The notes: a model not told the origin generated them from the letters alone. 64,000 nt of DNA from Corynebacterium lizhenjunii (GCF_011038655.2 NZ_CP064954.1:558001-622000), one strand, 5' to 3'; shown: positions 51,300-60,104, numbered from the stretch's first letter. Numbers and translations: made by a program.

Positions 51300-52505
51300 A
51301 TGAAAGAGATCAACATCGCCGCCCTGCTAGGCAGCGTCATCGACGCACTGCCACAGCTAGAGCATGCCACCACCACAGACCTGGTGGGCTTAGGCGTTGC
51401 ACCAGATACCGCAGAGTTCCTGGCGCGCCTCTACCGGCTGTACTGCGGGCCCGGCCAGCCTTCCCGGCGGCAAAGGAGTGCTGTTAAAGGGGCACAGCGC
51501 CACGGACACGGGCTTATCGCCATGCAAGAAATAGAACGCGAAGTCACCAAGACTAAGACCACCCAACAATGGAGGATGCGCCAACACCTATGCGCCACAC
51601 CCGCAGGCCAATTCACGACTGTGGCGCGTAAACTACGCCGGGAATGGAACCCAAAAGATGACACCCCAGTAGAAAAAGTCTCTATACGCCGCTACGCCAA
51701 CGGCACAGCCACCATGTCCATTACCGCACGCGATGTGGACCTGACCGATGTCTACGATGCCATCGACCAATCCGCCCCGGCAGAAAGCTTCCTTAACCTA
51801 GTACGCGGTGAAGGTGGAGCCGGGCGGTTGAACTACATCCCCATGATCACCCTGCAGCTAGACACCTTCGCCAAACTGCTCGCCGTTAACGACTGCAACC
51901 ACACCGGTACCGGTGATCAAGCTGCCGGTGCCAGCGCAGCCAACCCCGCCGGTGCAGACCCTGCAGGCGCCAACCCCACGGGCAACACCCGCACCAGTGC
52001 CAGCGCAAGCAGCGCCAACGAAGGCAATGCCAACACTAGCGGTGCTAACGCAGGCGGTGTGGGGTCTGCGGGCGACATTATTGTTCGGGCGAACAACGGG
52101 GCACGGATGACCGGTAAAGAACTAGCTGAGCGCATCTTGCTCAAGCACGGGTTTGTAGCAATCCTAAGCCGGGTGCACGGTCCGGTGGATGTCTACCGTA
52201 TGGAGCGCTTTGCTACCGACAAGCAGCGCCTCCTGCTTGCCGCGGAGAGCCCGGAGTGTGCGTGGTTGGACTGTCACGTGCCGTTTGATAAGTGCCAGAT
52301 TCACCACATTACGTCGTGGGCTGACGGTGGGGAAACCAACATCAGGAATCTGACGGTGTTATGCCCGCATCATAATGGTGCCAATGAAGACCACCCTCCG
52401 GGAGGAGTGCCCATCCACCGCGGCCGGATGGTAAGGGTTGGTGGGCAGGTGGCTTGGCAGTCACCTGGTGGTGGTGTCCCGGTGCCGACCAGCCCCACCA
52501 ACTAA
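51300..52505 (+). CDS. DUF222 / HNH endonuclease domain protein, divergent paralogue
   Basis: The protein has 401 residues. The DUF222 part is clearly related to copies 1 and 2 but well diverged; the HNH core is retained (CHVPFDKCQIHHITSWADGG, LCPHHNGANEDHPPGG). About 55 residues of Gly/Ala/Asn/Thr-rich low-complexity sequence (residues about 203-258) are inserted between domains, absent from the other copies. The start is supported by the conserved TAGCGT-7 nt-ATG layout. A large palindrome with DnaA-like boxes lies just upstream. Confidence 0.85.
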   Translation: MKEINIAALLGSVIDALPQLEHATTTDLVGLGVAPDTAEFLARLYRLYCGPGQPSRRQRSAVKGAQRHGHGLIAMQEIEREVTKTKTTQQWRMRQHLCATPAGQFTTVARKLRREWNPKDDTPVEKVSIRRYANGTATMSITARDVDLTDVYDAIDQSAPAESFLNLVRGEGGAGRLNYIPMITLQLDTFAKLLAVNDCNHTGTGDQAAGASAANPAGADPAGANPTGNTRTSASASSANEGNANTSGANAGGVGSAGDIIVRANNGARMTGKELAERILLKHGFVAILSRVHGPVDVYRMERFATDKQRLLLAAESPECAWLDCHVPFDKCQIHHITSWADGGETNIRNLTVLCPHHNGANEDHPPGGVPIHRGRMVRVGGQVAWQSPGGGVPVPTSPTN

Positions 52506-52823
52506 CCCCGCGCCCGCAGCGCCGGCAGCGCGGCAAGCGCGACGCGGCAAGCAGCACAGCGCAGTGCTCAAGTCCGGCGCAGCGCAACGCGGCAGGCAGC
52601 GCCGCAAGCGCAGCGCAACACCCCAGCCCCACGGCAGCCGAAAACAGGCAGCCGGAGGGGCTAGACGTGCGGGCAGGGTGACCAGGCGGCACGAACGCAG
52701 CAGCGTAGCGACACAGCAGCGCAACACTGCGGGACGGCGGTGAGTGGGGAGGGGGCAGACAGAGAAGCGCCCCGGAACCAGGTGGGAACCGGGGCGGAGG
52801 AAGCGGCGCAGCGCTTGGAGGGG
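52506..52823. other. G+C-rich low-complexity spacer
   Basis: This 318-bp stretch is made of degenerate GCAGCGC/GGCAAGC-type words with no convincing gene on either strand. Confidence 0.6.
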
Positions 52824-55037
52824 TTAGTTGCCCAGGGGGCGGCGGGTGGCGGCCATGTGCTCGGCGCGCTCGACGCAAGCGGGGATGAGCAGCGTGGGCA
52901 CGTCCAGGTCCACCTCGCGCTCGCAGAGCTGGTCAAAGTCGAGCTGTGCGGGATCGTCATCGGCCGCGGTGTAGACGCGGGCTAGCTGGGCCACGATGGC
53001 GGCATCGGTGGCGGTGGCGCCATCGACTGGCCAGGCGGCGTCCAGTGCGGGACCGCTGTGCAAGGGAAGAACCGGATCGGCAGGGGCGGTGTATCCAGCA
53101 CGAGCCAGCTCCGCCGCGACAGACAACGCTGTGCCTAGAACATGATCCGTGGAAAAGCAGATCTCATCTTCTGCGCGCAGCAGGTGGAGATCGCGGGCGT
53201 GGAAAGCATTGGCTGCGGGTGAGGCGCCAGCAATGACATCGAAGGCATCTTGGTGGCTTCCGCCTGCAGACAGTACTCGTTCCAGGTAGGACACTGTTCC
53301 GGTCCAGCCAGGGAAGAGGCCCACGTGGCGCTCGGGGAAGCCGAGTGCGGCATCGGCGTGCACTACGAGCCGATCGCAGCTGAGCGCAAGTTCGCAGCCG
53401 CCGCCCAATGCCGCGCCCCGCACGGCACCGACTACCGGAACTGGGGCGCGGCGCACAGCGCGCAGCGTCGCAGAACCATCGTGGATCAGCTGGTGGACAG
53501 CGTCTGCATCGCCGGAACGCGCCGCCGCAGCAATGGTGGGCAGGTGCGCCCCGGCACAAAAGGCGCGAGCTTCGTCGTTGCCTATCACCAGGGCTTCTAG
53601 CTTGCCGATGCCCCCGTCCCTCACCGCATCCAGTACCTGGCGCATGAAGGCCAACGCCGGGGTGGGCAGGGAATTTAGTGGAGTGTGCAAGTCGATAATG
53701 CCCACGCGTACCCCATCGACGTCGACTGCGTGCAGTGCGCCGGAGTCGGTCTCTAGCAGGGTTTCTGCGCCGGCGTCGAGCAGTCCCGCCAGCGTCACCG
53801 CCCCGGCGGGCCGGGCAATTTCTACGGGCTGGCCGCGGTGGTCTACCGCATAGCCGGGGCGGGGGTAGAAGCCGTCATCGGCAGCCTCCAACAAAGCGGG
53901 GGCTCCCTCAGCGGTGGAAGCGTAGGCGGAGAGCAACCAGGGGCGGCCCAGGGTATCGGCAAGCTCAAAAATGCCCTTCTTCCAGCCGAAGCCCAGGCGC
54001 AGACCGGCGTCGATAAGGCCCACATGGTCCGCGATCTCCTCGGTGACCTCGCAGCAATAGCGCAGGGTGGACAAAAACAGCTCCCGGGCAAAGCGGCCTT
54101 CGGGGGTGTCGGAGTCCATCAGCTCGCGGGCATCCTGCGGCACAGAGACGTTCTCTCGCGGGCGATACGAATAGTCCTGCGTCACGGTCTCGTCCCGGCC
54201 GCGGTAGAAACCGCCCTCACCGGTACGTCCGGTCAGGCCGCGCGAAACTAGCCCGGCGATGAACTCATCGCCACCCAGCGGGACCTCAAAAAGGCGGTCG
54301 CCTTCGGGCAGTGCCGCCTCCAAGCTGCCCCACACGTGCTCAACGAGCTGCAGTCCGATGTAATCCAGTAAGCCGAAGACACCGGTGCGGGGGATGCCGA
54401 AGGGGCGGGAGGCGGCGGCATCGGCAAGCTCAATGCTGACCTGGTGGCGGCGCGCGGCGGCCACCCCTGCGGCCATCCAGTAGCAGCCAACGCGGTTGGC
54501 AATAAAGCCGGGGGTGTCGCGGCAGGCCAGCGCCACCTTGCCCAGGGTTTGCTCCAGGCACTCGCGCAGGGCGCGCTCGGTGGGGGCGTGCGGGGCCACC
54601 AGTTCCACCAGGCGCATGACCTTGGGCGGGTTGAAGAAGTGCGTGATGGCAAAACGCTCCGGCGCGGCCACGCCCTCGCGCAGGCGCGCCAGCGGCAGGG
54701 TAGAGGTATTGGAGCTCAAAATGGCGTGTGGGGCCAAGTGCGGCGCAACCTTGGCATACAGGGTGTGCTTGGCATCGAGGTCCTCGAAGATGGCCTCGAC
54801 CACCCAGTCGCGGTCCGCCAGGAGCTCCAGGTCGTCTTCCGTGGAGGCGGCGCGGATGTTAGCCACGTGGCTGGGGTGGTAGAAGCCCTTGCGCTTGACC
54901 TGCAAGTCTATGCCGCGTTGGGCGCCGGCGCGGGTGACATCGAAGAGGATGACATCTAAGCCTGCCGATGCCGCCAGCGCCGCAATGCCCGCCCCCATCG
55001 ACCCTGCCCCGATGACGGCGACGTTGGTGATGGTCAT
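52824..55037 (-). CDS. FadB-like 3-hydroxyacyl-CoA dehydrogenase / enoyl-CoA hydratase
   Basis: The protein has 737 residues from the ATG at 55037 (AAGGAGG upstream). The order is reversed relative to E. coli FadB: NAD-binding dehydrogenase first (VAVIGAGSMGAGIAALAASAG, SSNTSTLPL, FFNPPKVMRLVE with the catalytic His before it), then a C-terminal crotonase domain (ARAFCAGAHL, RGAALGGGCELALSCD, FPERHVGLFPGW). It converts enoyl-CoA to 3-ketoacyl-CoA. It begins 1 nt after the thiolase stop. Two motif copies are read as GGIGKLEAL and IELADAAAS. Confidence 0.9.
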   Translation of the reverse strand: MTITNVAVIGAGSMGAGIAALAASAGLDVILFDVTRAGAQRGIDLQVKRKGFYHPSHVANIRAASTEDDLELLADRDWVVEAIFEDLDAKHTLYAKVAPHLAPHAILSSNTSTLPLARLREGVAAPERFAITHFFNPPKVMRLVELVAPHAPTERALRECLEQTLGKVALACRDTPGFIANRVGCYWMAAGVAAARRHQVSIELADAAASRPFGIPRTGVFGLLDYIGLQLVEHVWGSLEAALPEGDRLFEVPLGGDEFIAGLVSRGLTGRTGEGGFYRGRDETVTQDYSYRPRENVSVPQDARELMDSDTPEGRFARELFLSTLRYCCEVTEEIADHVGLIDAGLRLGFGWKKGIFELADTLGRPWLLSAYASTAEGAPALLEAADDGFYPRPGYAVDHRGQPVEIARPAGAVTLAGLLDAGAETLLETDSGALHAVDVDGVRVGIIDLHTPLNSLPTPALAFMRQVLDAVRDGGIGKLEALVIGNDEARAFCAGAHLPTIAAAARSGDADAVHQLIHDGSATLRAVRRAPVPVVGAVRGAALGGGCELALSCDRLVVHADAALGFPERHVGLFPGWTGTVSYLERVLSAGGSHQDAFDVIAGASPAANAFHARDLHLLRAEDEICFSTDHVLGTALSVAAELARAGYTAPADPVLPLHSGPALDAAWPVDGATATDAAIVAQLARVYTAADDDPAQLDFDQLCEREVDLDVPTLLIPACVERAEHMAATRRPLGN
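53600..53615 (+). repeat. Dispersed motif, perfect copy in the FadB-like gene
   Basis: GCTTGCCGATGCCCCC on the plus strand; the gene on the minus strand reads it as GGIGKL at the start of the crotonase domain. Confidence 0.9.
54414..54429 (-). repeat. Dispersed motif copy in the FadB-like gene
   Basis: GGCGGCATCGGCAAGC on the plus strand, read as ELADAAAS in the dehydrogenase domain. Confidence 0.75.
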
Positions 55038-55038
55038 G

Positions 55039-56217
55039 TTAGGCCTCCTTGGCGTGAGTGTTTTCCACAATCAGGGCAATGCCCTGGCCGCCGCCGATAC
55101 ACATGGTGACCAGGCCGTAGCGCAGGTTCTCCCGGCGCAGGGCGTAGAGCAGCTTGGTGGTCAAGATGATGCCGGTGGCGCCCACCGGGTGGCCGTGGGC
55201 GATGGCGCCGCCGTCGACGTTGGTGATGGCCGGGTCAAACCCCAGGGCGTCTTGGACGGCCAGGGCTTGGGCGGCGAAGGCCTCATTGGATTCGATGCGG
55301 TCGATGTCGTCCAGGCTGAGCCCGGCTGCGGCCAGTGCCTTGGGCACTGCTTCGATGGGGCCGATTCCCATGCGGGTGGGGTCCACGCCGGCGATACCCC
55401 AGCTGACCACGCGGCCCAGGGAGTCTAGGCCGCGCTCGGCGACTTGTGCGGCGGTGGTCAGCACGACTGCGGCGGCGCCGTCGTTGATGCCGGAAGAATT
55501 GCCGGCGGTGACGGTGCCGTCGCGCTGGAAGACGGGCTTAAGTTCGCTTAGGGCGGCGGCGTCGGTCTCGCGGACGTGCTCGTCGTGGGCGAAGGTGCCA
55601 CGCTTGGTTTCTACCGGCACGATTTCTTCCACGTGGACGCCCGCTGCGGCGGCTGCGGCTGCGCGCTGCTGGGAGGTGGCGGAGAACTCGTCTTGGCGCT
55701 GGCGGTCAATGCCGTGGTCGGCGGCAACGTTTTCGGCGGTAATGCCCATGTGGCCGGTGCCGAAGGGGCACGCCAGGGTGCCTGTGAGCCAGTCGTAGAG
55801 CTTGCCTTCGCCCATGCGCTTGCCAAAGCGGGCGCCTTCGACGGAGTAGGGGGCCTGGGACATGGACTCGACGCCGGTGGCCAGGGCGATGGTGGCATCG
55901 CCGGCTTGGAGCTGCTGGGTGGCGGAGACAATGGCCTGGATGCCGGAGCCGCAGAGGCGGTTGACGTTAAACGCAATGGAGGAGTGCTTCATGCCCACGC
56001 CCATGGCCACTTTGCGGGAGATGTAGAGGTCGCTGGGGTGCACGGGGATGACGTTGGCGGCGACGGAGGAGTCGATGTCTTCGGCGGGGATACCGGAGCG
56101 CTCGATGGCTGCTGCGGCGGCGGTGGTGCCCAGCTCCTCCAGGCTCAGGTGCGACAGCGAGCCGCCGAACTTACCGATGGGCAAACGAGCCGCAGAGACA
56201 ATGTGAATATCGGTCAT
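55039..56217 (-). CDS. Acetyl-CoA C-acyltransferase (thiolase, FadA-like)
   Basis: The protein has 392 residues. Thiolase signatures are complete: the acyl-accepting Cys in NRLCGSGIQAIV (about residue 88), ESNEAFAAQALAV, GGAIAHGHPVGATG with the catalytic His, and LVTMCIGGGQGIALI with the second Cys. It cleaves 3-ketoacyl-CoA, forming the last step after the FadB-like protein encoded 1 nt downstream. AATACGAAT half-sites upstream suggest control by the TetR protein at 48927-49520. Confidence 0.93.
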   Translation of the reverse strand: MTDIHIVSAARLPIGKFGGSLSHLSLEELGTTAAAAAIERSGIPAEDIDSSVAANVIPVHPSDLYISRKVAMGVGMKHSSIAFNVNRLCGSGIQAIVSATQQLQAGDATIALATGVESMSQAPYSVEGARFGKRMGEGKLYDWLTGTLACPFGTGHMGITAENVAADHGIDRQRQDEFSATSQQRAAAAAAAGVHVEEIVPVETKRGTFAHDEHVRETDAAALSELKPVFQRDGTVTAGNSSGINDGAAAVVLTTAAQVAERGLDSLGRVVSWGIAGVDPTRMGIGPIEAVPKALAAAGLSLDDIDRIESNEAFAAQALAVQDALGFDPAITNVDGGAIAHGHPVGATGIILTTKLLYALRRENLRYGLVTMCIGGGQGIALIVENTHAKEA

Positions 56218-56232
56218 GGTGGAACCTTTCCT

Positions 56233-56304
56233 GAATACGAATGGCGATTAGTTAATCAGGTAGCCTACGTCACAGATCTGCATTTGGCGAATCACCATTC
56301 GTAG
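56233..56304. promoter_or_regulatory. Two inverted ATACGAATGG-type half-sites upstream of the thiolase gene
   Basis: GAATACGAATGG at about 56234-56245 and CCATTCGTAG at about 56294-56303 face each other. They share TACGAAT with the operator candidate at 49605-49620. Confidence 0.5.
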
Positions 56305-56341
56305 TTCCTGCTCCCGCAACCTTTCGAAGTCTCTACCGTCG

Positions 56342-56500
56342 GCCGCGCAGACCGCTTAGCCCCCGTCCCGCTTTGCTTTCCGATGCCCCTGCGGCCAGCC
56401 GCGCAGACCGCTTAGCGCCCGCCCCGCTTCGCTTTGCCGATGCCCTGCGGCCCGCCGCGCAGACCGCTTAGCCCCCGCGCCCAGCCGCGCAGGCGTGCCG
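56342..56500. repeat. 56-bp tandem array containing two dispersed-motif copies
   Basis: Units start at 56342, 56398 and 56454 (GCCGCGCAGACCGCTTAGC...), the last partial. Units 1 and 2 carry GCTTTCCGATGCCCCT (56375-56390) and CTTTGCCGATGCCCT (56432-56446). The array fills most of the gap between the divergent thiolase and TSUP genes. Confidence 0.88.
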
Positions 56501-56521
56501 TGGTGGGTGCCTTGTTAGGCT

Positions 56522-57265
56522 ATGCGGGTGCTCACCTATATCCTCATCGGCTTATTGATTCTCTGCGGCGCAACGGTGCAAGGGACCATCGGGTTTGGCC
56601 TAGGTACCATCGCCACCCCGATTATCGCCCTGGTTAAGCCCGAGCTATTGCCCACGGTCATTTTGTGCCTGGCGTTTATTATCGCCACCACCACCTTGAC
56701 GTCCACGCTGGCACGCACCGGCCGGGCCGGAGTGGACTGGCCGGTGGTGGGCATTTCCACCGTGGCGCGCATCCCGGGATCGCTTGCCGCCGCCTGGGCG
56801 CTGGCGCACCTTTCCGAGCCGGGGCTACAGGTGGTTATCGCATGCGCGGTGCTCATAGCCATGTCGCTTTCTGGCCTGGGCTGGTCCCCACGCCGCACCC
56901 CCGCCAACACCGTGATTGCTGGGGTGGCCTCCGGGTTTCTGGGCACTGCGACGTCGATTGGCGGCCCGCCGATGGCGCTCATCCTCAAACGTCTGCCGCC
57001 TGCCACCATCCGCGGGACGATGTCCGCGACGTTCGTAGTCGGCTGCGTGGTTTCCTTGAGCATTTTGGTCAGCAGCGGCCACGTGACTGCGCTGCAGCTC
57101 ACCGCTGCGGCAGCTTATTTGCCGCTGGTGGTTGTGGGGTTGCTCATTGCCAGACGCCTCAACCCTTACGTCAATACGATTATCCTCAACCGGATTGTTA
57201 CCACTGTCGCGCTCAGCGCTGCCGCACTGCTCCTGGGCCAGGCACTCTTTGAGCTTTCCGCCTAG
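56522..57265 (+). CDS. TSUP (TauE/SafE) family permease
   Basis: The protein has 247 residues with about eight hydrophobic segments and the two half-repeat motifs of the family (GTIGFGLGTIATPIIALV and GFLGTATSIGGPPMALIL). Family members move sulfite, sulfoacetate or other organic anions; the substrate here is unknown. TAGGCT immediately precedes the ATG, so a leaderless start at the GTG at 56528 is also possible. Confidence 0.85.
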   Translation: MRVLTYILIGLLILCGATVQGTIGFGLGTIATPIIALVKPELLPTVILCLAFIIATTTLTSTLARTGRAGVDWPVVGISTVARIPGSLAAAWALAHLSEPGLQVVIACAVLIAMSLSGLGWSPRRTPANTVIAGVASGFLGTATSIGGPPMALILKRLPPATIRGTMSATFVVGCVVSLSILVSSGHVTALQLTAAAAYLPLVVVGLLIARRLNPYVNTIILNRIVTTVALSAAALLLGQALFELSA

Positions 57266-57316
57266 TTCTGTCGGCAGCCTCTGCCCCCGCGCCCGGCAAC
57301 CTGCCGTGCGGGGCGG

Positions 57317-57994
57317 TCAGGCGCGGGCGGTGACTTTCTCGTTGGCCGCGATGTCATCCAGGCGTTCGCTGCTGGCCAGCCCGCTGACCACTACCGCCGA
57401 GCCCCCACCAGCCAGGGGTGCAAGCACCGCCGCTGCAAAGGAAGCGTTGTCGCTCCAACCTGTGGATAACAGCCGATCGCTCGTGGGCGGCACACCCGGC
57501 CACTGCTCCAGCACCTGCGTCAGTTGGGGAGTCTGGCCCGCATAGTGGTCCCCATAGAAGCGCACGGTGGGCCCAAAGTCCACCACCCCTGCCTCAAGCT
57601 CGCCGCCGGTTTCTACTACGCCGCGGCCAAAAGGATCATCAGTCACGGCCACCAAGTCTGCCGGGTAGTCGCGCACGGCTGGAATATCCGCCGCCGCGAC
57701 AAACAGTGCTTGCGCGCCCGTAGGGAGGGAATCCACCCCGCACAGCTGCCATTCGATGCCTGTGGCAATCGCGCCCAAAGCAACCATCGCGCCCGGCCAC
57801 CCCGGCTCCAGTGCAATCGCAATGCGGTCCCCGGCGGTTAAGTCCAGTTCCTCTTCGAAGAAATTGGCAATCTTCGCCACCCAGTTCTCCATGGTTTGCG
57901 CAGAAAAATCCATCCGCGCGCCCGAGCCCTCGGAATACACCGTCAGACGCGGGCAGGCGGAGTCAGCAGCAAGCAAGTGGCGAAGCATATCCAT
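57317..57994 (-). CDS. TIGR03089 family protein
   Basis: The protein has 225 residues. It resembles the N-terminal part of an AMP-binding (adenylate-forming) enzyme (MDFSAQTMENWVAKIANFF, LTAGDRIAIALEPGWPGAMVALGA) but ends before the ATP/AMP motifs, as is usual for the actinobacterial TIGR03089 family. Function unknown. In corynebacteria it sits next to the LCP-wbbL block, as here. Confidence 0.85.
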   Translation of the reverse strand: MDMLRHLLAADSACPRLTVYSEGSGARMDFSAQTMENWVAKIANFFEEELDLTAGDRIAIALEPGWPGAMVALGAIATGIEWQLCGVDSLPTGAQALFVAAADIPAVRDYPADLVAVTDDPFGRGVVETGGELEAGVVDFGPTVRFYGDHYAGQTPQLTQVLEQWPGVPPTSDRLLSTGWSDNASFAAAVLAPLAGGGSAVVVSGLASSERLDDIAANEKVTARA

Positions 57995-58057
57995 GCCCGC
58001 CCATCATAGCGACGTTATCGATTGCGCCTTGCGGCTCAGCGCACCCGCCGCCTGGCA

Positions 58058-58182
58058 GGGTCACGCGCACCCCGCGGCCCACACGTCCAGCGGGATGCTC
58101 ACACAGCGCGGCGCTCATGTTCGGCGGCGGGGTCACGCGCACCCCGCGGCCCACACGTCCGGCGGCTAGTTCACGCAGCGCG
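58058..58182. repeat. 72-bp tandem duplication overlapping the LCP gene 3' end
   Basis: GGGTCACGCGCACCCCGCGG starts at 58058 and 58130. The second unit includes the LCP stop codon (58166-58168) and the final codons; the first lies outside the gene. Confidence 0.88.
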
Positions 58183-59836
58183 GGCTGTCGCCGCCGGCGT
58201 CGATTTCAGGGGAGACTTCTGCGGCGCCGAAGTCACCGCCTGGGGTGCCCACGGGGGCATCGGCAGACTCGGCGGCGTCGGCGGAGTCTTGGTCGGCGGG
58301 ACCTGCGTAGTCAGCGGCAGCCACGACGATGATGGTGCCCTCCTCCAGGCTCGGGTTGGCGGTGACGGGCAGCCCGCCCAAGGCCTCAGCCAGGGCCTGG
58401 GCCTGAGCATTGTCTGCCGATGCCGCCACCACCTGCGACTGTGCGTACACGCCAGCCTCGGCATTGGCGGTGCGGTCCACGGTGTAGCCCTGGGCAGTGA
58501 GCCACGCGCCGATGCCCGCCGCCAGGCCCGGGGTATCGCCCGCGTTGAGCACGTGCAGAGTCACCCCGTCAAGCTCCGGGGCGGAACCGGCAGGGGCGGA
58601 CTGCCCTTCGCCGACATGCTCTTCGTCGACCTGCTCCTGGGACTTGGCCAGATCCTCGAAGAAGCGGTGGACCTCCTCGGGGTCGATGGTGACGATGGAC
58701 TCGCCATAATCGCCCACCCCATCAATGGAGGTCACCGGGATGGTGTTGAAGGTGACGTTGCCGCCGGCCAGGCCGGAGAGCTGCTGGGCGATGCTCATGA
58801 TGTCCCAATCCGAGTCAAAAACCACGGAGCGCTCAATGGCGCGGGAAATTTTCGACAGCTTGGAGGGGTTGGTTAGCGTGCCGGAGTTGAGTACCTGTGC
58901 CACCAGGGAAGCCATGTAGGACTGCTGGCGAACAATGCGGTCCAAGTCCCCGCGCGGCAGCCCGTAGCGTTGGCGGACAAAGGCCAGGCCCTGGGCGCCG
59001 TTGAGAGTTTGCTCGCCGGCTGGGAAGCGGGCGCCGGACATCTCATCATCCACGGCCTCATTGAGGCAGACGTTGACGCCCCCGACGGCATCGGTAAGCA
59101 ACACAAAGCCCAGCAAGCCCACCTCGGCGTAGTGGTCAATGTCCACCCCGGACAGCTCGCGCACCTGGTTGAGCAGGGCCGCGCGCCCGGCGGCAGTGCC
59201 GGCCTCAGCGATGTCTTTGTCCGTGTGCACCGGGGACTCGCCGCGGGCGACGGCCGCCTCGTTTTCCTCCGTGAGCTGGGTAATTTTTGCGGTCTCATGC
59301 GCGGAGAAGACCCCGTTGATTTTCATGTTCCCGTGCTCAGAGTCATGGACGTAGGTATCGCGCGGGATGGACACGGCGCTGGCGCGGGAGCCATCGTTGG
59401 GAATGCGGATAACCATGATGGTGTCCGTGTTGTGCTCCCCGTCGTCCACGCCGGCGTGCAGGGCGTCTAGCTCCTCGCGCGAGAGAGTGTTGCCCTGGGC
59501 GTCCGTGCGGGAGTCGGAGCCGACGAGGAGGATGTCCAGGGCGCCATCGGCAGACTCGCCCTTGTCAGCCCCACCCGTGCCCAGCGTGAGGTTGTCCACA
59601 GAGCCCAGCTCCCCGCCAAGCCTGCCGACGAACGCGTAGCCCGTACCAGAGACCAACAGCACCAAGATGGAGGCGACCGCCAGGGCCACCTTCAGCGGCG
59701 TCGGGCCAGACTGTCGCAGGGACCTGGCCTTTGTTGGGGCCGGTTGGATGTCCCGCACGCGGCGGGTGCGCGGAAAATCCTGCTCAGCTGCGGGCTCCGA
59801 GGTGCGCGGACGGCGCTGGTGTGGGGAGTTGGGCAC
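58166..59836 (-). CDS. LytR-CpsA-Psr (LCP) family ligase with LytR_C domain
   Basis: The protein has 556 residues from the GTG at 59836 (GAAGGAAG upstream); the frame runs on to 60244 without family similarity. One membrane helix (about residues 45-68) is followed by the LCP catalytic domain: ILLVGSDSRTD, NTDTIMVIRIP, SIPRDTYVHD and QRYGLPRGDLDRIVRQQ, with the Arg/Asp residues that bind the polyprenyl-pyrophosphate. A LytR_C domain (VTLHVLNAGDTPGLA) ends the protein. LCP proteins attach arabinogalactan to peptidoglycan. It is divergent from wbbL, which makes the linker of the same polymer. Its acidic C-terminal tail carries a motif copy. Confidence 0.9.
   Translation of the reverse strand: MPNSPHQRRPRTSEPAAEQDFPRTRRVRDIQPAPTKARSLRQSGPTPLKVALAVASILVLLVSGTGYAFVGRLGGELGSVDNLTLGTGGADKGESADGALDILLVGSDSRTDAQGNTLSREELDALHAGVDDGEHNTDTIMVIRIPNDGSRASAVSIPRDTYVHDSEHGNMKINGVFSAHETAKITQLTEENEAAVARGESPVHTDKDIAEAGTAAGRAALLNQVRELSGVDIDHYAEVGLLGFVLLTDAVGGVNVCLNEAVDDEMSGARFPAGEQTLNGAQGLAFVRQRYGLPRGDLDRIVRQQSYMASLVAQVLNSGTLTNPSKLSKISRAIERSVVFDSDWDIMSIAQQLSGLAGGNVTFNTIPVTSIDGVGDYGESIVTIDPEEVHRFFEDLAKSQEQVDEEHVGEGQSAPAGSAPELDGVTLHVLNAGDTPGLAAGIGAWLTAQGYTVDRTANAEAGVYAQSQVVAASADNAQAQALAEALGGLPVTANPSLEEGTIIVVAAADYAGPADQDSADAAESADAPVGTPGGDFGAAEVSPEIDAGGDSPRCVN
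58253..58268 (-). repeat. Dispersed motif copy in the LCP C-terminal tail
   Basis: GGGGGCATCGGCAGAC on the plus strand, 14 of 16 bases, read as SADAPV. A second looser copy starts near 58414. Confidence 0.75.
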
Positions 59837-59965
59837 GGTGTCTGCTTCCTTCCAGATAGATGTATTCACTTTAATGCAGCCATGGGGCAACATAAAGGCG
59901 CACACATTAAGGGCATGCACATTAGCAGGCACACACGTTGATGCCGCGCGCGGACGGGGCGCGCG

Positions 59966-60040
59966 CATGACGGGCGTGCCCATGACGGGGCGTGCGCATG
60001 ACGGGCGTGCCCATGACGGGTGCGCCCATGACGCGCACCG
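59966..60040. repeat. 15-bp minisatellite between lcp and wbbL
   Basis: Five units starting CATGAC (59966, 59981, 59997, 60012, 60027; type CATGACGGGCGTGCC) lie in the divergent promoter region. They resemble the units of the pucR-adh array at 25679-25774 (both combine GTGCCC and CATGA). Confidence 0.85.
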
Positions 60041-60104
60041 CCTCGCAGCGGCGCGGCCAGGGATGCCCGTCTGGAGGAGTGCTGCTGTGTACGCTGTGTA
60101 GGCT

